Below are positions 1 through 6,882 of a stretch of DNA of 34,605 nt, piece by piece. The number at the start of each line of letters is the position of its first letter. Positions within the stretch are counted from its first letter, which is position 1. Source of the stretch: DASUXA01 sp036378155 (GTDB taxonomy: Bacteria; Actinomycetota; Actinomycetes; Mycobacteriales; Micromonosporaceae); NCBI GenBank assembly GCA_036378155.1, contig DASUXA010000028.1, positions 1-34,605 on the forward strand. Reading direction: 5' to 3'. The translations under genes were made by a program, and so were the position numbers. The notes under the pieces are model-generated. The model ran no database searches, had not been told where the DNA came from, and was given only the letters and a program-made list of their open reading frames with translations.

Positions 1-2013
1 CCCGGCCGTCTGACCCGCGCCCTGCATCCGGCCGACCAGGGCCCGCGGCACCAGGACGGCGGTGGGCAGCATGACGTCGGCGACGGTGCCGCGTTCGGCG
101 CCCCGGCGCAGCTCCACCTTGACGCCGTGCCGGGCGGCCAGCCGGGACACCACGACCAGGCCCATCATCCGGGAGACCGCGACGTCGACCAGCGGCGGCG
201 TGGCCAGCCGCTCGTTCAGCTCGGCCAGCTGCTCCGGCGAGATGCCGATGCCCCGGTCCTCCACATAGAGCGTGGCCCGGTCGCCGACCCGGCGTGCCTC
301 GACCACCACGTGTGAGTCGGGCGGGGAGAAGGCGGTGGCGTTGTCGAACAGCTCGGCCAGCAGGTGGACCAGGTCGTTGACCGCGTGCGCGGCCACCTCG
401 ATGTCCCGATCGATCACGCCGAACTCGATGCGGGTGTAGTGCTCCACCTCGGACTGGGCGGCGCGGAGCACGTCCAGCAGCGCGGCCGGCTCCCGCTGCA
501 CGCGGGTGGAGTCGGCGCCGGCGAGCACCAGCAGGTTTTCGTCGTTGCGGCGCATCCGGGTGGCGAGGTGGTCGAGCTGGAACAGCTCGGCGAGCCGGTC
601 CGGGTCCTCCTCGCCGCGTTCCAGCCGGTCGAGGTGACCGATCAGCCGGTCGACCAGGATCTGCGAACGGCGGGCCAGGTTCACGAACATGGTCGCGACG
701 GACGAGCGCAGCGCCGCCTGTTCGGCGGCGGTGCGTACCGCCTCCAGGTGTACCGCGTTGAACGCCTCGGTGACCTGACCGAACTCGTCCTTGCTGCGAA
801 CCGGCATCTGCTCGGCGATCTGCAGCGCGACCTGTTCCGGCGGCGCCTGACCGACCAGCGTCGGATCACGCAGTCGGGCGACCGCCTGCGGCAGACCGTA
901 CTGCGCGACGGCGAGCGCGCCGTGCCGCAGGTCGCGCAGCGACCGTGCCATCTCGCGGGCGACCAGCCAGGCGAACAGGACCGCGATGGCGAGGATCACC
1001 AGCAGCAGTACGGTCTCCAGAACCACCTGGCGCTGCATGTCGTCGCGCAGCGCGGTGGCGTCGCGCACGGTCTGCTGGTCGATGCGCTGTTCGACGGTAC
1101 GCATCAGGTTGGCGCGACCGACCATCGCGTCGTCCCACTGCTTCGCGGTGAAGATGTCGTCGGGCAGGTCGTCGCCGCTGATGCCCTTCATCTCGCCTTC
1201 GTACTTCACCGCCTCGCGCAGGTCGGGTCCGGACACCGTCTGGTCGAGCAGGGTGCGCTCCTGCGGTGTGGCGACCACCGCGTACGTCAGCAGCGCCTGT
1301 TCCTGACCGGTCATCGTGGCGATGAAGTCGCGGCGCAGCGCGGGCGGCATCGAACCCTGGTTGAGGGCGCGCAGCACGGTGACCCGCTCGAGAGACAGGT
1401 ATTCCTTGGCGTTGGAGATCGCGGCGGCGGCCCGCATCTCCAGGCTCAGAGCGGAGTCACCGGCGATCTGGGACGCGAAGTCACGGATGCCGAGCAGGTC
1501 GGTGATCAGCACCCGGTACCGGAACGCGGTGACCGTCTCGGTGACGTCCTTCAGCGACACCACCTGGTCGCGCATCTGCGGCAGCTCGGAGAGCTGGGTG
1601 TCGATCCGGTTCAGCGTGACGCGGAAGCTGTCGGGCAGTCCGGCGAGTCCGGTGCGCAGTTGGGTGTACCGCTTGCGAGCCGCGTCGGTGGCGGCGAACT
1701 GCTCCTGGTACGCCTTCTTGGTGGCGTCGCTGGGCGCACCGAACAGCATCGTGGCGGCGGCGCGCTCGTTCTGCAGTTCGTGGACGAGACCGCCGGCTTC
1801 GCCGGACAACGCGGCGAGGGTCCGGGCGCGATCCGCGTTGTTCGCGGTGTCAACCCGCTCCAGCAGGGCATTCGTACCGACGACCACAGTGGCGAGCGTC
1901 GGTACGATCATGATGAAGACCAGCTTCACCCAGATGGGCGTGTCCCGGAGTAGGCCGACCGGGCCACGCAGACGTGACAGGACCGAGGTCCGCGTCGTTG
2001 GCCGTCTAGTCAC
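1..2013 (-). CDS. Nitrate/nitrite-sensing-type membrane histidine kinase (3' end outside window)
   Basis: The frame is open for 671 codons and runs off the left edge. It starts at GTG 2013 with GGAGGG eight bases upstream. Transmembrane segments lie near residues 27-47 and 331-351. The roughly 280-residue extracytoplasmic region between them has the NIT-type sensor pattern, including NERAAATMLFG near the start. A HAMP-like linker follows. Near residues 478-488 is LDHLATRMRR, where this kinase class usually keeps its histidine region. ELFDNA (about 552) and DRGIGIS (about 586) are the N and G1 boxes of the HATPase domain. The family is known as the CvnA kinase of actinobacterial conservons, so CvnB/C/D-like genes are expected just left of the window. 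That placement is inference. It is divergent from the uridine kinase gene. The ligand is unproven. Confidence 0.88.
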   Translation of the reverse strand, partial: MTRRPTTRTSVLSRLRGPVGLLRDTPIWVKLVFIMIVPTLATVVVGTNALLERVDTANNADRARTLAALSGEAGGLVHELQNERAAATMLFGAPSDATKKAYQEQFAATDAARKRYTQLRTGLAGLPDSFRVTLNRIDTQLSELPQMRDQVVSLKDVTETVTAFRYRVLITDLLGIRDFASQIAGDSALSLEMRAAAAISNAKEYLSLERVTVLRALNQGSMPPALRRDFIATMTGQEQALLTYAVVATPQERTLLDQTVSGPDLREAVKYEGEMKGISGDDLPDDIFTAKQWDDAMVGRANLMRTVEQRIDQQTVRDATALRDDMQRQVVLETVLLLVILAIAVLFAWLVAREMARSLRDLRHGALAVAQYGLPQAVARLRDPTLVGQAPPEQVALQIAEQMPVRSKDEFGQVTEAFNAVHLEAVRTAAEQAALRSSVATMFVNLARRSQILVDRLIGHLDRLERGEEDPDRLAELFQLDHLATRMRRNDENLLVLAGADSTRVQREPAALLDVLRAAQSEVEHYTRIEFGVIDRDIEVAAHAVNDLVHLLAELFDNATAFSPPDSHVVVEARRVGDRATLYVEDRGIGISPEQLAELNERLATPPLVDVAVSRMMGLVVVSRLAARHGVKVELRRGAERGTVADVMLPTAVLVPRALVGRMQGAGQTAG

Positions 2014-2059
2014 CTCATCCGCCCTCCGGTATCGGCGCCTGGCAGGCACCACCGCGCGG

Positions 2060-2076
2060 CCGACCGATAGGGTCGG
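2060..2076. promoter_or_regulatory. Small inverted repeat between divergent genes
   Basis: CCGACC, five bases, then GGTCGG lie in the 182-bp gap between the sensor kinase and uridine kinase genes, 47 bp upstream of the kinase start. It could be a regulator site or a leader hairpin of the kinase mRNA. No regulator is identified, and in such GC-rich DNA a 6-bp arm can arise by chance. Confidence 0.25.
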
Positions 2077-2160
2077 ACCTCCGAGATTCCACCATGCCGC
2101 AGGGCAAGAAGAAAGCCCGGCCTCGCTGCCGGTCATCCGATCGACACGTTGGATCATCCA

Positions 2161-2166
2161 TATAGT
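2161..2166 (+). promoter_or_regulatory. Possible -10 box (TATAGT) for the uridine kinase gene
   Basis: TATAGT fits the actinobacterial TANNNT -10 pattern and stands out in a GC-rich region. It is 30 bp upstream of the GTG start, leaving a short leader that contains the GGAG ribosome site at 2182-2185. No convincing -35 box is seen at 16-18 bp. Confidence 0.4.
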
Positions 2167-2195
2167 CGCAGTACGCAATTTCGGAGTTACATACG

Positions 2196-2810
2196 GTGAG
2201 CGAAAGTCGTGCCCGGGTCATCCTGCTCGCAGGGCCTTCAGGCTCCGGAAAGTCCTACATCGCCCGGCAGACCGGTCTCCCCATCCTCTACCTGGATGAT
2301 TTTTATAAAGATGGTGATGATCCGACAGTGCCGCGACTGGACGGACGCCCGGACTGGGAATCGCCGCAGTCCTGGGACGCCGCCGCGGCGGTCGACGCGA
2401 TCGTGACACTGTGTACCACCGGGCAGGCGACCGTCCCCGTGTACTCGATCGGCGCCGACCGTCGGGTCGGTGGTACCCGGCTGGAACTCGACGGCGCCCC
2501 GCTGTTCGTCGCCGAGGGCATCTTCGCCGCCGAGATCGTCGCGGAATGCGCCCGGCTGGACGTGCTCGCCGCGGCCTTCGCGGTACGCCGGCACCGGGCG
2601 GTCACCTTCGTCCGACGGCTGACCCGCGACCTCGCCGAACGGCGCAAGCCACCGGCGCTGCTGGTACGGCGCGGTCTCACGCTGTACGCCAACGAGCCGC
2701 GGGTGCTCGCCCGGCAGGCGGCGCTCGGCGCGCTACCCGCCGGACGCCGGGCGATCGAACGCGCCGTCGCCGCGCTGCTCACCGCCCCGGTCGAAGCCGT
2801 ACAGCGCTGA
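2196..2810 (+). CDS. Uridine kinase-like P-loop kinase
   Basis: This is a 204-residue P-loop kinase. GPSGSGKS (residues 13-20) is the Walker A motif, and LDDFYKDGDD (about 33-42) matches the substrate-binding motif of uridine/cytidine kinases. Members phosphorylate uridine or cytidine to the monophosphate in pyrimidine salvage. The GTG start is set by GGAG ten bases upstream. The neighbouring adenosine deaminase and the nucleoside uptake cluster at 8.3-16.2 kb fit a salvage role. Codons 34-42 (2295-2321), inside the conserved motif, are GAT GAT TTT TAT AAA GAT and so on, all ending in A or T, unlike the rest of the gene. Substrate preference and the name udk are not certain, because many actinobacterial members are only annotated by similarity. 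Confidence 0.85.
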   Translation: MSESRARVILLAGPSGSGKSYIARQTGLPILYLDDFYKDGDDPTVPRLDGRPDWESPQSWDAAAAVDAIVTLCTTGQATVPVYSIGADRRVGGTRLELDGAPLFVAEGIFAAEIVAECARLDVLAAAFAVRRHRAVTFVRRLTRDLAERRKPPALLVRRGLTLYANEPRVLARQAALGALPAGRRAIERAVAALLTAPVEAVQR

Positions 2811-2824
2811 CCGACCCGTCGCGA

Positions 2825-2865
2825 CCGAGCGCGGGGCGGTGCCGACGAGCCGGGCGACCGCTCGG
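2825..2865. terminator. Weak stem between convergent genes
   Basis: CCGAGCG (2825-2831) can pair with CGCTCGG (2859-2865) around a 27-base loop, between the stops of the uridine kinase and adenosine deaminase genes. The location suits a shared terminator. The long loop and missing T-run make it a weak candidate. Confidence 0.25.
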
Positions 2866-2867
2866 GC

Positions 2868-3944
2868 TCAGCCGGCGAGCAGTTTCGCGTACGCCGGCTT
2901 GATCGTCTCGTTGATCAGCGCCAGCCGCTCGTCGAACGGGATGAACGCGCTCTTCATCGCGTTGATGGTGAACCACTGCAGTTCCGCCCAGCCGTACCCG
3001 AACGCCTCCACCAGCAACGCCATCTCCCGCGACATCGACGTGCCGCTCATCAACCGGTTGTCGGTGTTCACCGTGACCCGGAACCGCAGGTCGCGGAGCA
3101 GTCCGATGGGGTGCTCACGGATCGACGCAGCCGCGCCGGTCTGCACGTTCGACGACGGACACAACTCCAGCGGAATGCGCTTGTCCCGCACGTACGACGC
3201 GAGTCGCCCGAGCCGGTGCGTCACCGGGTCGATGTCGTCGACGATGCGTACCCCGTGCCCCAGCCGGTCCGCGCCGCACCACTGGATCGCCTGCCAGATC
3301 GACGGCAGCCCGAACGCCTCGCCGGCGTGGATGGTGAAGTGGAAGTTCTCCCGCTGCAGGTATTCGAACGCGTCCAGGTGCCGGGTCGGCGGGTATCCCG
3401 CCTCGGCGCCAGCGATGTCGAACCCGACCACGCCGGTGTCGCGGTACCGCACCGCCAGTTCGGCGATCTCCATCGAGCGCGCCGCGTGTCGCATCGCGGT
3501 CAGCAGCGTGCCGATCCGGATCGGGTGCCCGGCTGCCGCCGCCTCGGCGGACCCCTCCGTGAATCCGTCCAGCACCGCCTCGACGACCTGCGGCAGCGTC
3601 AGACCCCGCTCGGTGTGTTGTTCCGGGGCGAACCGAACCTCCGCGTACACCACGCCGTCGGTCGCCAGGTCGAGGGCGCACTCGCGCGCCACCCGACGCA
3701 GCGCGTCGGCGGTCTGCATCACGCCCACCGTGTGCGCGAAGGTTTCGAGGTACCGCTCCAGCGAGCCGGAGTCCGCCGAGGCGAGGAACCACCGCCCGAG
3801 GTCGTCGGGATCGGTGGTCGGTAGGCGATGCCCGACGTCAGCCGCGAGTTCGACGACGGTCGCCGGCCGTAGACCGCCGTCGAGGTGGTCGTGGAGCAGC
3901 GCTTTCGGGGCGGCGACGATCTCGGGGTAACTCGGTGCGACCAT
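2868..3944 (-). CDS. add: Adenosine deaminase
   Basis: This 358-residue protein has the full set of adenosine deaminase motifs. They are HDHLDGGLRP with zinc ligands H18 and H20, TIHAGE with H206 and E209, GHG with H230, CPSSN near 262-266, and NTDN with zinc ligand D295. The enzyme hydrolyses adenosine or deoxyadenosine to inosine or deoxyinosine in the cytosol. Length and motif order are normal, so it should be active. The start is ATG 3944. Six bases before it ends TAAGGT (3956-3951), suggesting a leaderless transcript, although an AAGG at the same place could also serve as a weak ribosome site. It is divergent from the rRNA methyltransferase gene by only 25 bp and functionally linked to the nucleoside cluster downstream. 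Confidence 0.97.
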   Translation of the reverse strand: MVAPSYPEIVAAPKALLHDHLDGGLRPATVVELAADVGHRLPTTDPDDLGRWFLASADSGSLERYLETFAHTVGVMQTADALRRVARECALDLATDGVVYAEVRFAPEQHTERGLTLPQVVEAVLDGFTEGSAEAAAAGHPIRIGTLLTAMRHAARSMEIAELAVRYRDTGVVGFDIAGAEAGYPPTRHLDAFEYLQRENFHFTIHAGEAFGLPSIWQAIQWCGADRLGHGVRIVDDIDPVTHRLGRLASYVRDKRIPLELCPSSNVQTGAAASIREHPIGLLRDLRFRVTVNTDNRLMSGTSMSREMALLVEAFGYGWAELQWFTINAMKSAFIPFDERLALINETIKPAYAKLLAG

Positions 3945-3950
3945 GACAAG

Positions 3951-3956
3951 ACCTTA
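3951..3956 (-). promoter_or_regulatory. -10 box TAAGGT of add; predicted leaderless start
   Basis: Read on the minus strand, TAAGGT is followed by exactly six bases and then the add ATG. Transcription starting six or seven bases after a -10 box would begin at the A of ATG. The -35 region would lie inside the rlmA-like coding sequence and is not recognisable. Confidence 0.45.
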
Positions 3957-3969
3957 GTCCGGAGGTGCG

Positions 3970-4878
3970 ATGCTCGCCGATATCGTGCGCCATCTGCGAT
4001 GTCCGGTGTGCGCTTCGGCACTGGTACCGACCGCGACCGGGCTGGACTGCGGGCGGGGACACCGATTCGACCGGGCCCGGCAGGGCTACGTCCACCTGGC
4101 CGCCGGTCCGCTGCGCCACCCCGGCGACACCGCCGACATGATCGCGGCACGCGCCGACTTCCTCGCCGCGGGGCACTACGCGTTCATCGCCGAGGCGCTC
4201 GCGTCGACCGCCGCCGACCTCGTCACCGCCACGACCGCCGAGAGGGGCGGCGGCGACCCGGACAACGGCGACCCGGACAACGGCGATCCCTTGGGCGGCG
4301 GTTACCCCGACCTGGTGGTGGACGTCGGCGCGGGCACCGGGTACCACCTCGCGACCGTGCTCGACGCCCTGCCCGAGGCGGTGGGACTGGCGCTCGACGC
4401 GTCGAAGGCGGCGGCGCGGCGGGCGGCTCGGGTACACCCTCGCGCGGGCGCGGCGGTGTGCGACACGTGGCGGCGACTGCCGCTGGCGGACCGGTCCGCC
4501 CGGCTGGTCCTCGACGTGTTCGCGCCCCGCAACGGCGAAGAGTTCCGCCGGGTCCTGCGCGACGACGGAGCGCTGCTGGTGGTGACCCCGACCGCCGAGC
4601 ACCTGGTCGAACTGGTGGACGCGCTGCACCTGGTACGGGTGGACCCGGCGAAGCCGGAGCGGGTCGCGGCGTCGCTCGGCGGGCACCTGGTACCGGTGGG
4701 CGACCGGGTGCTCACCGAGCGGCTACGGCTGTCCGGTACCGAGGTGGCGACCCTGGTCGGCATGGGCCCCAGCGCCTGGCACCTCGACCCGGACGTGCTC
4801 GCCTCGCGGGTCGCGCGCCTGACCGAACCGGTCGAAGTGACCGCCTCGGTCCGCCTCTCGGTCTGGCGTAAGCGGTGA
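3970..4878 (+). CDS. RlmA-family 23S rRNA (guanine-N1) methyltransferase
   Basis: This 302-residue protein has an N-terminal zinc finger (C11, C14, C27, H31) that begins CPVC. A SAM-binding Rossmann fold follows with VDVGAGTG at about 116-123, and MGPSAWH lies towards the end. This order is that of RlmA methyltransferases, which methylate N1 of a guanine in 23S rRNA helix 35. Gram-positive members of the RlmA(II)/TlrB type act on G748 and can give tylosin resistance, but which position is used here is not visible. The ATG follows GGAGG at 3961-3965. Residues 96-105 are a perfect 15-bp tandem duplication (DPDNG twice) between the finger and the SAM domain, probably in a loop. It is divergent from add. 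Confidence 0.85.
   Translation: MLADIVRHLRCPVCASALVPTATGLDCGRGHRFDRARQGYVHLAAGPLRHPGDTADMIAARADFLAAGHYAFIAEALASTAADLVTATTAERGGGDPDNGDPDNGDPLGGGYPDLVVDVGAGTGYHLATVLDALPEAVGLALDASKAAARRAARVHPRAGAAVCDTWRRLPLADRSARLVLDVFAPRNGEEFRRVLRDDGALLVVTPTAEHLVELVDALHLVRVDPAKPERVAASLGGHLVPVGDRVLTERLRLSGTEVATLVGMGPSAWHLDPDVLASRVARLTEPVEVTASVRLSVWRKR
4255..4284 (+). repeat. 15-bp tandem repeat inside the rlmA-like gene
   Basis: GACCCGGACAACGGC occurs twice head-to-tail, followed by a degenerate third start (GATCCC). It encodes DPDNG twice in frame, so it changes linker length without breaking the gene. Confidence 0.9.
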
Positions 4879-4955
4879 CGGCGCCTGGGCCGGCGTCGTC
4901 TGGACTGAGGAGCAACGCGACGAGGGAAGACGACGCCCCCAAGGCCCAAGCGCCC

Positions 4956-4975
4956 GCGCCGGCGCAGGCCGGCGC
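4956..4975. terminator. Hairpin between convergent rlmA-like and DUF4272 genes
   Basis: GCGCCGGC (4956-4963) and GCCGGCGC (4968-4975) form a perfect 8-bp stem with loop GCAG, five bases beyond the DUF4272 stop. It has no T-run, as is common for actinobacterial stem-only terminators. It could serve both strands. Confidence 0.5.
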
Positions 4976-4980
4976 AGACG

Positions 4981-5661
4981 TTAGACCGAAAGGTCGATCT
5001 CTTCCCAGCCCGGCGGCGCGCCGTGGAACGGTCCCCGGAGTACCACCGCCCACTCCAGCGCCCAGCGGCGCTGCCCGATCGCGTTGGAGTCGATCAGCCC
5101 GGGCAGCGGCTGGCGGGTCCGCTCCGCTTCCAGGTACGCCCAGTCCAGGCAGTAGTACAGGTCGAGCGCGGCGGCTGCCTCGCCCGGTTGGCGCACCGCG
5201 CTCAGGGTGCGCGCCAGCCATGCCTGGTACGACTCGCCGGCCGGCAGGTCGGGAAAGCGCCGTACCAGAGTGTCGTCGCACGGGTCGGCGGGGTGCAGCG
5301 CCGGGGTGAGCCCGAGCAGCCAGGCGAGCCCGTACAGCGCGTCGAGGTGCAGAGCGAACGACCACTCGTCGCCGTCGCCCGCCGTGACGAATTGCCGCTC
5401 CGGCTCGGTGAGCGCGTCGCCCAGCCCGGCGGCGTACAGCCATCCGACCGCCTCGTCCGGCGGCATGCCGAAGCTGCGGGCGAGGACCACGGTGAGGATC
5501 GCGGCCCGCGCCTCGAGTTCGGGTCGGGGCCGAAGGTCGACCTCGTCTCCGGGTTCCCAGACCAGCGGGAAGCCGTCCGGCGGTTCCGGCAGCCGCAACC
5601 GGCGCAGCTCCTCGACGCTCGCGGCACGGACCGCCACCGGGTCGGGGGCTGGCACGCTCAT
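4981..5661 (-). CDS. DUF4272 domain protein, function unknown
   Basis: This is a 226-residue acidic soluble protein with no signal peptide or membrane segment. The arrangement resembles DUF4272: an N-terminal LRLPEPP region, RAAILTVVLARSFG, a Trp-rich centre (WSFALHLDALYGLAWLLGL), a P-x-D-P-C-D segment, and the closing IGQRRWALEWAV. DUF4272 has no established biochemical role, and none is proposed here. ATG 5661 is preferred because GAGG sits four bases upstream. A GTG at 5664 is directly adjacent and cannot be excluded. The gene is convergent with the rlmA-like gene and divergent from the SDR gene. The 169-bp divergent gap shows no clear promoter or operator. Confidence 0.75.
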   Translation of the reverse strand: MSVPAPDPVAVRAASVEELRRLRLPEPPDGFPLVWEPGDEVDLRPRPELEARAAILTVVLARSFGMPPDEAVGWLYAAGLGDALTEPERQFVTAGDGDEWSFALHLDALYGLAWLLGLTPALHPADPCDDTLVRRFPDLPAGESYQAWLARTLSAVRQPGEAAAALDLYYCLDWAYLEAERTRQPLPGLIDSNAIGQRRWALEWAVVLRGPFHGAPPGWEEIDLSV

Positions 5662-5830
5662 CACGCCTCGCTGTCGTCCTCGGTCGTTCCTGCCGGGACT
5701 CTAGCCGCCCGATGCTCGACGATGCCGCGTGTCGCCGCCGGTTTGTGCGGCGCGGTCGGGGGTAGCCGCCGGCACGGGCGTCGTTCGACGCGGATCGTGG
5801 ACCGCCCACCGGACCGGTAGGAGGCGCGTG

Positions 5831-6802
5831 GTGAGAATCAGCGGGAGCACGGTGGTGGTCACCGGGGCGTCCAGCGGGATCGGTCGTGCGACCGCGCTGG
5901 CGTTCGCCCGGCGCGGCGCGAACCTGGTCCTGGTCAGCAGGGACGAACGGGCGCTGCGGGACGCCGCCGACGAGTGCGCCGCGGTGGGTGCGGCGGTGCT
6001 GCCGGTACCGTGCGACACCACCGACGGGCGCGGGCTGGCGGAGATCGCCGACCGTACCGTCGAGACGTTCGGCGGGTTGGACGTCTGGATCAACGACGCG
6101 GCGGTGGCGGTGTTCGGTCCGCTCGTCGACCTGCCGCCCGAGGACGTCGCCCGGGTCCTCGACGTCAACGTGATGGGGTACGTGCACGGCGCGCGCGCAG
6201 CCCTGCCGCACATGATCGCGCGAGGCGGCGGCGTCCTGATCAACCTTGTCTCGGTCGCCGGGATCGTGGCGCAGCCGTACGGCGCGCCGTACTCGATGTC
6301 GAAGTTCGCCGTCCGCGCCCTGACCAGCAGTGTGCGGCAGGAACTGCGGCTGGCCGGGGTGCGCGGGGTACACGCGTGTGCCGTTCTGCCGCCGACGATC
6401 GATACGCCGTTCTTCGCGCACGCGGCGAACCACAGCGGACGCCGGGTGCGCGCCATGCCTCCGGTGTACCCGCCGGAGCAGGTCGCCCGTGTGATCGTCG
6501 GCGTGGTGCGCCGCCCGCGCCGCGAGGTCGCCGTCGGGCTCGCCGCGCGGGCGTTGGTACTGCAGGCACGGCTGGCGCCCCGGCTGACCGAGTACGCGAT
6601 GGCACGGCTCGCCGACCGGGCACAGTTGTCCCGCCGCCAGCCGGCGGCGGACGAGCCCGGCAACCTGTACCGGCCGCCCGGCGGCGAACAGGTACACGGC
6701 GAGTGGCACGGGCGACGCCGGACAGCGACCCGACGAGTACTCGCGGCAGCCGGCGCGGCGGGCGTCGCGGTGGCGGTATCGACGCGCCGTACCGGCGACT
6801 GA
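5831..6802 (+). CDS. Short-chain dehydrogenase/reductase
   Basis: This 323-residue SDR oxidoreductase has the cofactor motif TGASSGIG at residues 11-18, NDAA at 88-91 in place of the usual NNAG, N113, catalytic S141, and Y154-x3-K158. All catalytic residues are present. The GTG at 5831 was chosen because AGGAGG (5819-5824) lies six bases upstream. GTG 5828 is an alternative. The C-terminus is longer than a minimal SDR by about 70 residues: a basic, Arg-rich stretch, then a short hydrophobic segment (AAAGAAGVAVAV) that might touch the membrane. NAD(P) use is expected from the family. The substrate is unknown. An unrecognised gene follows 80 bp downstream on the same strand. Confidence 0.85.
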   Translation: MRISGSTVVVTGASSGIGRATALAFARRGANLVLVSRDERALRDAADECAAVGAAVLPVPCDTTDGRGLAEIADRTVETFGGLDVWINDAAVAVFGPLVDLPPEDVARVLDVNVMGYVHGARAALPHMIARGGGVLINLVSVAGIVAQPYGAPYSMSKFAVRALTSSVRQELRLAGVRGVHACAVLPPTIDTPFFAHAANHSGRRVRAMPPVYPPEQVARVIVGVVRRPRREVAVGLAARALVLQARLAPRLTEYAMARLADRAQLSRRQPAADEPGNLYRPPGGEQVHGEWHGRRRTATRRVLAAAGAAGVAVAVSTRRTGD

Positions 6803-6882
6803 CCGCGGCCGGCGTCGGTCGGGTTTGTACCGCGCGCAGCGGGGCAACGCCTTGCCGACGCGCGAGGATGAGGTGGTTCACG

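Noticed and set aside
364..1953. Long plus-strand open frame of 529 codons
   Set aside because: It is the antisense shadow of the sensor kinase. Its protein is a low-complexity mix of Arg, Gly, His and Gln with no domain, while the minus strand gives a complete, motif-rich kinase.
5729..5830. Longer N-terminus for the SDR protein
   Set aside because: The extra 34 residues (SPPVCAARSGVAAG and onward) lack family similarity, while AGGAGG stands six bases before GTG 5831, where the SDR fold begins.
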